Positions 26,349 through 37,719 of a stretch of 64,000 nt of DNA are shown here, in pieces. The DNA is from Hevea brasiliensis (taxonomy: Eukaryota; Streptophyta; Magnoliopsida; Malpighiales; Euphorbiaceae): NCBI RefSeq assembly GCF_030052815.1, contig NC_079498.1, positions 85,732,992 through 85,796,991 of the forward strand, in the 5' to 3' direction. Made by a program: the position numbers and the translations under genes. Within the stretch, counting starts at the first letter, position 1; each line of letters starts with the position of its first letter. Under the pieces are notes generated by a model that did no database searches, was not told where the DNA came from, and was given only the letters and a program-made list of their open reading frames with translations.

Positions 26349-27487
26349 ATGGAGTCTAATCCTTAAGAGGAATGGTCTTACAGACCTGAGGAGGAGGAGA
26401 TTGGTAGCCACATGCCTGTCCATAGTCAGGGGTGAGACAGGATAGAGGAGTCATCTTGGGGTGCTGCGGGTAGAGCACAGCAGGCATTTTTAGAGCAGAT
26501 TACTCAGATGCTCTGCCAGTTTACCAGAACCACCTCACAGCCACAGTGTACACAACGGTCCCCACTAGAGAAGTTGAGAAAATATGGGGTCATCGATTTT
26601 ATGGGTAAAAAAGAGGATGATCCAGCCACTGCCAAGCATTGGCTATAGCGGACTGAGAGAGCATTGAAGCAGCTACATTGCACACCAAAGCAACAACTAG
26701 AGTGTGCTCTGTCATTACTACAGGAGGAAGCCTACCAGTGGTGGATACGATATCTAGAGCAGTGCAGCCGATAGCACTTACTTGGGATTTCTTTCTGACT
26801 GAGTTTAGAAAAAAAAGTATATTAGTCATGTGTACCTAGAGGCTATAAGGAGAGAGTTTTTTACCTTGAGGCATAGGCAGCTCATAGTCTCTGAGTACGA
26901 GAGGGAGTTTGTGAGGTTAGGTAGATATGCTTGGGAGATAATGCCTATAGAGGCAGACCGGTGCCGTAGGTTTGAGGATGGATTGAACGATAATATTAGA
27001 CTTATAGTGATGGCACACGGGTATACAAACTTCTCACAGTTAGTGGCCGCAGCTCTTAATGTAGAAAGAGTACGAAATGATGGGCAGTTTAGGAAGGATA
27101 GACAGTGAAAGAGAGGTTCTAGAGAGGGCTAGTCCAGTACCTAGAGGCTAAGGGTTCCCAGGGCCAGGGCTAGAGACAAAGGTCTCAATTTAGCCAGAGA
27201 GGAGTATAGTCTAGAGCATCAGTGGGGAGTTCTCCAGACATAGCAGTAGGGGGATTAGCCTCCATACCATTATGTACCCATTGTGATAGGAGGCACCGAA
27301 GGGAGTGCCGACTATTGACCAAGGAATTCTTCCAATGCGGAGCTACTTATCACTTTCTATGTGATTGTCCCCACCGGAGTGTTCCCACTACCCCACCACC
27401 AACTGAGAGATCTGCCCCCATAGCACAGAGGGGTAGACGACCCACGAGGCCAGAGGTGACGGGTACCTCACAGAGACTTGCCACAGA
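26349..27487 (+). pseudogene. gag: Ret-B gag remnant, 5' part
   Basis: Opens at ATG 26349 but reaches a stop after five codons (MESNP). Further stops and at least one frame change follow. Recognisable pieces match Ret-F gag: EKLRKYG near 26572, a QLHC.P and QEEAYQWW region near 26690-26740, then a clean stretch 26830-27106 with REFFTLRHRQLIVSEYEREF and RRFEDGLNDNI, the second half of the capsid domain. At 27222-27487 a damaged knuckle region can be seen (FQCGATYHFLCDC; the first Cys has become Phe), followed by a P/T-rich linker. Ret-C then interrupts it at 27488. Confidence 0.85.
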
Positions 27488-30400
27488 TGTAACATTCCTA
27501 TGTTTGATAGTGCGTTCTACTGTTCCGATGACCAGTGTCAGTCCAGACAGCTTGGATGCCTAGAACTACATTTAATTATTAGTGATGAGATATAAAATAA
27601 TGAAATACAAGAAAAAAAATACAAGAAAAACAAAAGAAAAATAATAGTAATGAAATGAAACTAAGTTAAACGAGCCAGCACCGCAGCGATGGGTGACCAC
27701 ACGGGGAAATTACGGCGCAGGCAATAGCCGACCTCAGGACTGCAGGAAATCCTCAGAATTTAGTTTCTAGACATAATTAAAGACTTATTGAAGTATAAAT
27801 GTCATTAGAAATATCAAAGAAAAATTAATTAATTAGTACAAAGAAAAACAAGAAATCGAGAAAACGATAAAACTCGGTGTTACCAAAAAATCAGGAATGC
27901 AAACCGAATAGCGGCATTATGGTCATTTGACATCCTAAGTTTCCTTTTGACCTAAATGTCCATTAAAAATAAATGATATTACACTTGGAAAATGTCATGA
28001 AAATTTAAAATGGTGGTACATAATCTAAATAGTAAAAGATATGAGGAAAATATGGGAAATTGGAAACTTTGGATTAATTAATACTTTCACCATACTTAGT
28101 GCTCCACTAAGTGAAGTTAATGGACATATACTATAGTATATTGGGACAGAAAATCTGTCATCTTCAACCTCCCAAACAAACCAGCCAAAAATCCTCCCAA
28201 GCTTTCATCCATGGCCACCCACTTCCCAAGCTCAAATCTCCATGATCAAGCCATGCTTTCCACAACTTGTCTTCATTAAAGTTTATCCCCACCTTGCAAG
28301 CAAGAATTTGATAGTAATTTCAAGAGGAATAGGTGAAGTTTGGTCAAGCTCACAAGGGGTAAGTATCCATTTCTTCAACTTTTCTTTGTTAAAGTTTGTG
28401 TGGGTGTTGAGATAAGTTGATATATGGAAGAAAAGTTAAAGTTTGGTAAGTTAGGGTGCTGCTCCATTTCGGCAGCCATGGAAGTTTAATATGTAACTTG
28501 TTTTCTTCATGTAATTGGTGATTTGGGGTGTTGATTTAAATGTTTAATTGTATTAAAGTTGAATTCCATGTATAAAGTTTGATTTGTAAGCTTGAAAAGT
28601 GAAAATGGAAGTCGATGTGTATGTGTAATTTTTGGGCAGCCTCAAAATGGAAATTGGTAAGGTTCAAATTCATGAAATGTTTTTGAAATATTGTACAAAA
28701 GAATGGCAGCATATATGTGTGTGGAAGAGTAGTGATAGGTATGTAATTTGATGATGGAAGTTTGTGTGATAATTAGAAGTATTTATGTATATATATTGTT
28801 GGGATTGAACTTTGTGAATGGTGACTGCATTTGGTGTATTTGAAGTGGTTATATTCTGTCCAAGTTGACCTATAATGTAGAGAATGGAATGGTTTTGGTT
28901 AGTGTCAAATGCAAAATGGTATGGAAAGTGAAAATGTAATTGGTAAACATGTGTTTGGTTTGGTGTTTGAAAAGTATGTAGAGGGCAGTGTGCAAATGGA
29001 CTTATAACCCTAAGTGTGTGGCTCCAATTGGTATGAGGCCAATTAGAGGTGAAACTAGGCACAAAATGTGCCAACTTTTATGAAGGAAGCTCACCTAAAT
29101 TCTTCCTAGAAGGTGACTTGAAAAATGACCAAATCCGGATTAGTGACTTGAAAGCCTGAAAATTGACCATTTGGGCAGCAGTTAGTTTTTTGACCATAAC
29201 TCACTCAAAACAGGTCCAATTGACCTGAAATTTTTACCATAAATAGTTTAGACATAGATCTACAATTATTATGAAAACACTAAAGCCCAGAAATGGCTAT
29301 AACCAAGCCAAATAGCTTACAAATATTTGGGTACCAAAACTAGCCGAACCAAAAGTAACCTAAAAATGACCTAAAAATGACCTAAGCCTACCATTTTAGT
29401 GCATTCTGTCCAGCATTGGTAAATTGACAATGTCTTGGTCTACACAACTCATAATGACCTAAAATTTTTCCCTACATGCAATAAGACATAGACCTACAAG
29501 TTTGTATTTTGGACCGAAACCCGAAAACTGAGGGAACTAGGTCCTCCCGCTAGGTCAAAATAGTACACCGAAATCCGGTAAATTGCAATAAAATGCAATA
29601 CACTTGAAAACGAATTTGGTAACGTATACCAACACTAAAGGGCTATAAAATGTGACATATTGGTAACATTGGAATTGACACACTTAGAGTGCATCAAGGG
29701 TCAACATTATAAGTTGACTAATAAAATAAATTGAAGGGAATAGTACCAAGAATATTTAGATATTGGATTTTATGATTGGAAACAAATTCATTGAGTACTG
29801 AAACACTTTAAATTGTGTGTTTCAGTTGATAAGGATATTGAGAAGCATAAAGAACATTGAGTCAAGGCCTAGGAGCGACTCAAATCAGGTTTGTGCACAA
29901 CTAGTTTTTAACTGATTTTGTTACAATATTTCATATGATTAAATGACATATTTTTCTTATGTATTATGTTTAACAAGCATTGGATTTAATTCAATGATTA
30001 TTGAAATTGTTATAGTATGTATGAATTTAGCTTTGTGAAATGGTATTTCCACAAGTATTAAGCATTGTTGTGAATTGAATAAATTATGTTTTGGAAAATT
30101 TTGATAGAACATGTTTTGAATTGTGATGGGCAATTTGCATGAAAGAATGCAAATTTATGATTTGAATTGTGATAAGCATAAAAATTATTGGATATTGGAA
30201 TTAACTTTGAATCGAATTGTATTGTGATTTATGCTCACTAAAAGAATTGTGATATTGTTTTATATCTCACTATAGATGCTTGACTAGGTTATTACCCGTC
30301 TCTCTCATTTGTTGAGAAGACAATGGAGTTAGTTGTGTTTTGATTACCATGGTACGTGCACAGGCTTAAATTCTCCTCTTATTAGAGGTTAGATCTAAGT

Positions 30401-31466
30401 TTTATGTTATGGCCCTTTCAGAAGATTCATTATTATGATGTGTATTGTGCACGATGATTCGACATCCCCGAACAGGGAGTTAGAATCTGATTTGACCTCC
30501 TCGACTATAGGGAGTTAGAATCACCTCGAAGATGGCCTTTCGGATTAGTCTTGCATAGTCAGTGAGATAAAAAATGATTTTTTATTAGTAAAGAATTGTG
30601 ATATCAATTATGATTTATGTATAATTGATTTTGTTGAAATTACCTTAAATGGTTAGTTATGATTTGATAAATTGAATTCCGTGATCAATGTCATTTTATA
30701 CAAATGATTTATATTATTGGCAATGAATATTTTGAGTTTTGGAATTTGATGAGTATCCTGATTTCCAAATTATTTGTTGTAATTTTGCTAAGGTATATTG
30801 AACTATGCTTTAAGTTATAGTTGTGCACCACTGAGTTCACCACTCAGCGATAGCTTTGTATGCTGTCGCAGGTGAAAAGAGCATAGAGCAATTGAATAAG
30901 CTTGTTTGAAGAGACATTCAGATCAGCTCTAGATATACCCATGTACACAGGTTTTGATGTATACATGTAATAATATGTATATAAATTATTTGAGCAGTTG
31001 TATAAAAACTCTTGTAAAATATTTTGGTATGTAATTAAATGTAAATTATTGTAAATGTAAATTTGAGGTTTCATTTACCTGAATAGTTTTGTAATATTAA
31101 TTTTGAGTCTTGTAATCAATGAAATGTTTCTTTTATGATGAGGTTGGTTTGAAAATGAAATGATTGATTATTGAGATTGAATTGTGAGATGAAATGAAGT
31201 TTCTTGGAGTTGTATTTAAGAAAACATATTGGGAGTGTTTTCTTTTTCAGGTTTGAAGAACTGTTTTCTCAAAATATAGTCGGCACTCTACCGAAATTTT
31301 GAAAAAAATTTATAACACTAGATTTTAATCGATGATTTAAATTTCACAAAAATTATTTTAAAATCTCTTGTAGTATATCTAATGGGTTATCGGTAGGCGA
31401 AGTACGCTAATTCATTAGGTATACTACGGGATCATGTTACATCTTACGGGGGAGTAGGGTGTGACA
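27488..31466 (+). repeat. Ret-C 5' LTR (3979 bp)
   Basis: Starts TGTAACATTCC and ends GTGTGACA. Parts: conserved box 27664-27698, donor-like GGG|GTAAGTAT at 28359, modules near 29200 and 29430, a TTTCAG|TTGATAAGG site near 29825, hairpins H1/H2 at 30831-30869, and a terminal stem of 15 pairs, 31370-31384 with 31413-31427. Confidence 0.94.
30831..30871 (+). other. Paired hairpins H1/H2 of Ret-C LTR
   Basis: H1 is CTGAGT (30831-30836) with ACTCAG (30842-30847). H2 is GCGATAGC (30847-30854) with GCTGTCGC (30862-30869). CAG ends at 30871. H1 differs from the CTAAGCA/TGCTTAG form of A, B, D, E and F by paired changes that keep the stem. Confidence 0.65.
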
Positions 31467-31473
31467 TGTTTTG

Positions 31474-31485
31474 TGGTATCAGAGC
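31474..31485 (+). other. Ret-C primer binding site
   Basis: TGGTATCAGAGC, eight bases after the LTR end, the same spacing as in Ret-1. Confidence 0.92.
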
Positions 31486-31652
31486 AATGGTTTTAAAGTA
31501 AATTTCGAACTGTGAAATTGAAATCTTTTTGTTGGTAACTACAACTTCTCAAATGTTTGATACATATAGTACATTTACATCATAAATATGAACTAACTGA
31601 GAGAAATCTTCTTGTGTTGGTTGTACAGGAATAGAAAATCATGTGAAAAGAT

Positions 31653-32348
31653 ATGGAAGAGAAGAATGAGACAATAGAACAGTCTGTAATGGCAGAAGTA
31701 TAAGTTGAGGTCCCAGCGCCATAAAGTGTCAAAGGCCCGACTGTACCAGTTTTATCGGTACAAATTACTGCACAAATGGCCCAGCACATGGCTACTTTCT
31801 TTCAACAAATGGCTGATACTCTGTCAACTCAAGCTCAAACATAAACCCAACCCCTACAAGGGTAGTGTGAAATAGAGAAGAGGGAGAGACCTATGGGTTA
31901 AAGCTCGAACAGTAATTTGGGGAAGAGAAAAGAATTTGAGGAACCCCGAGTTCAGGGATATGACAGAGGCGGATCATCAGGGCAGAGAACATTAAGATCT
32001 AGTCGTCGAACAACCAGAAGTTCCTATTCTGCCCGTTTCTGCCATGTTTGGGGTAAGCTACATGGAGGTATTTGTCGTAAGGCCTTTGGAGCCTACAACA
32101 ATTGTGGAAAACTTGGACACTTTGTTAAAGATTGTACTAGAGCACCTCGATCTACTCTCCAAAGTTCACAGACAGTCAGTAAAGGTCGAGATAGAAATAG
32201 AGTTGATACTCCTCACAACCATAACATAGTGAATCAACCTGAACATAGTAGCGCATCAGTTAAAGCGTCCACTATGCACCAAGGGGAAAGAACAGAAACT
32301 TTGGATGTCACTACTGGTAAGTTCTTAATTTTTGAAAGAAATAATTAA
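31653..32348 (+). pseudogene. gag: Ret-C gag remnant lacking the capsid domain
   Basis: Begins MEEKNETIEQSVMAE, like the Ret-1 gag start, then reaches a stop at GTATAA. After an N-terminal part with QQMA repeats (to ~31840), the sequence jumps directly to the post-capsid linker: KRKEFEEPRVQGYDRGGSSG from 31920. The central capsid domain of ~150 residues is absent. Frame 31917-32348 has the knuckle region CHVWGKLHGG...YNNCGKLGHFVKDC; the first Cys of the CCHC has become Tyr (YNNC). It then reaches TTGKFLIFERN, the entry to protease, followed by a stop and a decayed LFDPSTA protease motif. It cannot form particles by itself. Confidence 0.82.
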
Positions 32349-33365
32349 TTATTTTTGTTTGATCCCAGCACTGCTTAGTTGTATGTTGGTGTTAGAACTA
32401 TATGTTCTGTTGTTATTCCTTTATAGGGGAATAAATTTTGATGCATTAGTGATTAGTCCTTTAAGATAAGGAATTTGATAATAAGTGAAATTAGTTTTGG
32501 AAGAGTTTATCAGCGAAAAGTATTTTCTAACACACCATAAATTATAAAGCTAAATGGCAAGCTTACTTAATGTAAGGCAAGAGGACGTAAAAATAAGTTG
32601 CGGTAATAGACTTGCTCTAGATGAGGGCAAAGATGTTACAGTTAGTAATTATCAGTGGATATTATAATCAGAATAAGTTTCGGATATTAGTGAATTCGAA
32701 AAGGATAAAAGATAGGAAAGTTTGATCCATTGGGATGTATCGTAGTAACTATGCAATGTTCTTGATGTTTATACTGTAAGCTGCAGATTACAGTACTAAC
32801 TTGAGATTATTGTGTAGAGCTACGTACTACTGATAGTGCACCAAGATGAGAATAGTTGCCAACGGCATCTATATTGGTATAGTTATGTTAGGACAAAATT
32901 TTATTATTGGAAATGAGTTTGGAAATCCTATTTAGGGATTTAAAACTCAAAAGTTAGAATATCGAAAGGTTATAGTTTAGTACAAAAGGAAGTAAGTTAT
33001 AGAAATTTAATAGATAAAAAGAGTTGTGGAAGTAAAAATTTGAATAGTGGTTCAGATATAACAAAGAAATGTTACGAATGTGAGTAAGATTATTGACTAG
33101 AATAGTCAAAGGACCCATGATTAGATAAGTAATTTTAATACGACCATAATGGTCATTCAAGAAGGGAACATGAATCGAAATATTAGACATAACGATAGTA
33201 AGAAAAGATTAGTGCTGTATAAACAAAGTAAATGTTATATTAGATTGTTAAAAGTCTTAAACAAATTCAGAGGAAAGAAGATTATATGATCATATAGAAA
33301 GGAGAAAATAAACGTGTGAATATTGTAAGATGGTTGTTGGGTAAAATTTCGCGGACTAAATTTAT
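32349..33365. other. Ret-C non-coding internal region
   Basis: About 1 kb in the place of pol, with no reverse transcriptase or integrase motif. Positions ~32720-32850 match 57105-57260 of the Ret-A internal region (shared words GCTGCAGATTACAGTAC and TAGAGCTACGTA), so two non-autonomous families carry the same block. Confidence 0.7.
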
Positions 33366-33382
33366 TTTAAGGGAGGGAGAAT
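33344..33382 (+). other. Ret-C stem-loop and polypurine tract
   Basis: AAATTTCG (33344-33351) faces CTAAATTT (33356-33363), one mismatch from a perfect stem. AAGGGAGGGAGAAT then leads to the 3' LTR. Confidence 0.8.
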
Positions 33383-36300
33383 TGTAATACCCCTATGTTC
33401 GGTAGTGCATTCTACTGTTTCGATAACCAGTGTCAGTCCAGACAGCTAGGATGCTTAGAACTACATTTAATTATAAGTGAGGAGACATAAAATAATAAAA
33501 TACAAGAAAAATAAAGGAAAAATAATAGCAATGAAATGAAACTAAATTAATCGAGCCAGCACTGCAGCGATGGGTGACCGCACGGGGAAGTTACGGCGCA
33601 GGCAATAGCCGACCCCAAGACTATAGGAAACCCTCATAATTTAGTTTCAAGACATAATTAAAGACTTATTGAAGCATAAATGTCATTAGAAATATCAAAG
33701 AAAAATTAATTAATTAGTACAAAGAAAAATAAGAAATCGAGAAAATGACAAAACTCGTTGTTATCGAAAAATCGGAAATGCAACCCGAATAGGAGCATTG
33801 TGATCATTTGATATCCCGAGTTGCCTTTTGACCTAAATTTCCATTAAAAATAAATGATATTACACTTGGAAAAAGTCATGAAAATTTAAAATGGTGGTAC
33901 ATAATCTAAATAGTAAAAGATATGAGGAAAATGTGGGAAATTGGAAACTTTGGATTAATTAATACTTTAACCATACTTAGTGCTCCACTAAGTGAAGTTA
34001 ATAGACATATAATATAGTATATTGGGACGAAAAATTTGTCATCTTCAACCTCCCAAACAAACCAGCCAAAAATCCTCCCAAGCTTTCATCCATGGCCACC
34101 CACTTCCCAAGCTCAAATCTCCATGATCAAGCCATGCTTTCCACAACTTGTCTTCATTAAAGTTTATCCCCACCTTGCAAGCAAGAATTTGATAGTAATT
34201 TCAAGAGGAATAGGTGAAGTTTGGTCAAGCTCACAAGGGGTAAGTATCCATTTCTTCAACTTTTCTTTGTCAAAGTTTGTGTGGGTGTTGAGATAAATTG
34301 ATATATGGAAGAAAAGTTGAAGTTTGGTAAGTTAGGGTGCTGCTCCATTTCGGCAGCCATGGAAGTTTAATATGTAACTTATTTTCTTCATGTAATTGGT
34401 GATTTGGGGTGTTGATTTAAATGTTTAATTGTATTGAAGTTGAATTCCATGTATAAAGTTTGATTTGTAAGCTTGAAAAGTGAAAATGGAAATCGATGTG
34501 TATGTGTAATTTTTGGGCAGCCTCAAAATGGAAATTGGTAAGGTTCAAATTCATGAAATGTTGTTGAAATATTGTACAAAAGAATGGCAGCATATATGTG
34601 TGTGGAATAGTAGTGATAGGTATGTAATTTGATGATGGAAGTTTGTGTGATAATTAGAAGTATTTATATGTATATATTGTTGGGATTGAACTTTGTTAAT
34701 GGTGACTGCATTTGGTTATTTGAAGTGGTTATATTCTGTCCAAGTTGACCTATAATGTATAGAATGGAATGGTTTTCGTTAGTGCCAAATGCAAAATGGT
34801 ATGGGAAGTGAAAATGTAACTGGTAAACATGTGTTTGGTTTGGTGTTTGAAAAGCATGTAGAGGGCAGTGTGCAAATGGACCTATAACCCTAAGTGTGTG
34901 GCTCCAATTGGTATGAGGCCAATTGGAGATGAAACTAGGCACAAAATATGCAAACTTTCATGAAGGAAGCTTACCTAAATTCTGCCTAGAAGGTGACTTG
35001 AAAAATGATCAAATCCGGATTAGTGATTTGAAAGCCTGAAAATTGACCATTTGGGCAGCAATTAGTGTTTTGACCATAACTCACACAAAACATGTCCAAT
35101 TGACCTGAAATTTTACCATGAATAGTTTAGACATAGATCTACAATTCTTATGAAAACACCAAAGCCCAGAAATGGCCAGAACCAAGCCAAATAGCTTGTA
35201 CAACTTCGGGTACCAAAACTGGCCGAATCAAAAGTGACCTAAAAATGTCCTAAGCCTACCATTTTAGTGCATTCTGTCCAGCATTGGTAAATTGACCATA
35301 TCTTGGTCTACACAACTCAAAATGACCTAAAATTTTTCCCCGCATGCAATAAGACATAGTCCTACAAGTTTGTATTTTGGACCGAAACTTGAAAACCAAG
35401 GGAACTAGGTCATCCCACTAGGTCAAAATAGTACACTGAAATCCGATAAATTGCAATAAAATGCAATACACTTGAAAACGAATTTGGTAACAGATACCAA
35501 CACTAAAGGGCTATAAAATGTGATATATTGGTAACATTGGAATTGACTCACTTAGAGTGCATCAAGGGTCAACATTATAAGTTGACTAATGAAATAAATT
35601 GAAGGGAATAGTACCAAGAAAATTTAGATATTGGATTTTATGGTTGGAAACAAATTCATTGAGTACTAAAATACTTTAAATTGTGTGTTTCAGTTGATAA
35701 GGATATTGAGAAGCATAAAGAACATTGAGTCAAGGCCTAGGAGCGACTCAAATCAGGTTTGTGCACAACTAGTTTTTAACTGATTTTGTTCTGAATGTTT
35801 CATATGATTAAATGATATATTTTTCTTATATATTATGTTTAACAAGTATTGGATTTAATTCAATGATTATTGAAATTGTTATAGTATGTATAAATTTAGC
35901 TTTGTGAAATGGTATTTCCACAAGTATCAAGCATTGTTATGAATTGAATAAATTATGTTTTGAAAAATTTTGATAGAACATGTTTTGAATTGTGATGGGA
36001 AATTTGTATGGAAGAATGCAAATTTATGATTTGAATTGTGATGAGCATAAAAATTATTGGATATTGGAATTGACTTTGAATCGAATTGTATTGTGATTTA
36101 TGCTCACTAAAAGGATTGTGATATTGTTTTATATCTCATTATAGATGCTTGACTAGGTTATTACCCGTCTCTCTCATTTGTTGAGAAGACAATGGAGTTA
36201 GTTGTGTTTTGATTACCATGGTACGTGCACAGGCTTAGATTCTCCTCTTATTAGAGGTTAGATCTAAGTTTTATGTTATGGCCCTTTTGGAAGACTCATT

Positions 36301-37434
36301 ATTATGATGTATACTGTCCACGATGATTCGACTTCCCCGACCATAGGAAGTTAGAATCTGATTCGATCTCTCCGACCATAGGGAGTTAGAATCACCCCGA
36401 AGATGGCCCTTTCGGATTAGTCTTACATAGTTAGTGAGATAAAGAATGGTTTTTAAGATAAAGAATGGTTTTTGAGATAAAGAATGGCTTTTGCGATAAA
36501 GAATAGTTTTTGAGATAAAGAATGGCTTTTGAGATAAAGAATGATTTTTTAATAGTAAAGAATTGTGATTTCAATTATGATTTATGTATAATTGATTTTG
36601 TTGGAATTACCTTAAATGGTTAGTTATGATTTGATAAATTGAATTCTGTGATCAAAGTCATTTTATATAAATGATTTATATTATTGGCAATGAATATTTT
36701 GAGTTTTGGAATTTGATGAGTATCCTAATTTCCAAATCATTTGCTGTAATTTTACTAAGGTATATTGAACTATGTTTTAAGTTATAGTTGTGCACCACTG
36801 AGTTCACCACTCAGCGATAGCTTTGTATACTGTCGCAGGTGAAAAGAGTATAGTGCAATTGAGTAAGCTTCTTTGAAGAGACATTTAGATCAGCTCCAGA
36901 TATACCTATGTACACAGGTTTTGATGTATGCATGTAATAATATATATGTAAATTATTTGAGCAGTTGTATAAAAAACTCTTGTAAAATATTTTGGTATGT
37001 AATTAAATGTAAATTATTGTAAATTTAAATTTCAGGTTTCATTTACCTGAATAGTTTTGTAATATTAATTTTGAGTCTTGTAATCAATGAAATGTTTCTT
37101 TTATGATGAGGTTAGTTTGAAAATGAAATGATTGATTATTGAGATTGAATTGTTAGATGAAATGAAGTTTCTTGGAGTTGTATTTGAGAAAACATATTGG
37201 GAGTGTTTCCTTTTTCAGGTTTGAAGAACTGTTTTCTCAAAGTACAGCCGGCACCCTACCGAAATTTTAAAAACATTTTATAACACCAGATTTTAATCGA
37301 TGATTTAAATTTCACGAAAATTGTTTTAAAATCCCTTGTAGTATATCTAATGGGTTATCAGTAGGTGAAGTACGGTAATTCATTAGGTGTACTACGGGAT
37401 CATGTTACATCTTATGGAGGAGTAGGGTGTGGCA
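33383..37434 (+). repeat. Ret-C 3' LTR (4052 bp)
   Basis: Starts TGTAATACCCC and ends GTGTGGCA (A to G change in the last dinucleotide context). It aligns throughout with 27488-31466, but has six tandem 19-bp units at 36438-36551 where the 5' copy has one. The donor-like GTAAGTAT is kept at 34240. Confidence 0.94.
36438..36551. repeat. 19-bp tandem repeat, six units, only in the Ret-C 3' LTR
   Basis: Units begin GATAAAGAATGGTTTTTGA with small changes, at 36438, 36457, 36476, 36495, 36514 and 36533. The 5' LTR has a single unit near 30568. Confidence 0.93.
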
Positions 37435-37439
37435 ATAGA

Positions 37440-37570
37440 AACTATCAAGGACCCGAGGCCCAAGTGGCACCTCGAGTATATGCTATGTTTCTGGAGGAGC
37501 CAGATCCAGTAGATGTTAGCAGAGATATATTTTCTCTTAAATACTTTAGTATATGTATTAATAGACCCTG
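37440..37570 (+). pseudogene. Ret-B gag-protease junction remnant
   Basis: Resumes Ret-B after Ret-C. One frame reads RNYQGPEAQVAPRVYAMFLEEPDPVDVSRD, matching the gag/protease junction in Ret-F (PARAYAIRAQEEQDASDV). It decays within ~40 codons; protease, RT and integrase are absent, and only ~150 bases separate this from the polypurine tract. Confidence 0.7.
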
Positions 37571-37681
37571 TAAATGAGATGAGAGAAGAGAGGTGTAGAA
37601 CTAGTTCAGAATAAGATCGTAAAACCAGAACTAGTAAAATAGAATAAGGAGATAGTAGTTCCTCGACTATTTACGCTGGGT

Positions 37682-37719
37682 AAATTTCGAGGACGAAATT
37701 TTTATTAGAGGGGGAGAAT
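37682..37719 (+). other. Ret-B stem-loop and polypurine tract
   Basis: A perfect stem, AAATTTCG (37682-37689) with CGAAATTT (37694-37701) and loop AGGA, then AGAGGGGGAGAAT. Confidence 0.85.

Larger units (their letters stand above)
27488..37434 (+). mobile_element. Ret-C: non-autonomous Gypsy element, nested in Ret-B gag
   Basis: Two LTRs of about 4 kb flank a 1.9-kb internal region with a capsid-less gag remnant and no pol. The flanking 5-mers are ACAGA (27483-27487) and ATAGA (37435-37439), a duplication with one C-to-T change. The internal gag resembles Ret-1 gag at its start, and the LTR shares the Ret-1 hairpin version and terminal stem, so C is closer to Ret-1 than to A or B. Confidence 0.92.

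Noticed and set aside
28670..29074. 134-codon minus-strand open frame, with a shorter copy at 34664-34942
   Set aside because: Lies inside both Ret-C LTRs, is not conserved in length between the two copies, and has no domain signature.
36438..36551. CRISPR-like regular repeat
   Set aside because: Units are directly adjacent without unique spacers, in a plant LTR; a slippage-type tandem repeat.
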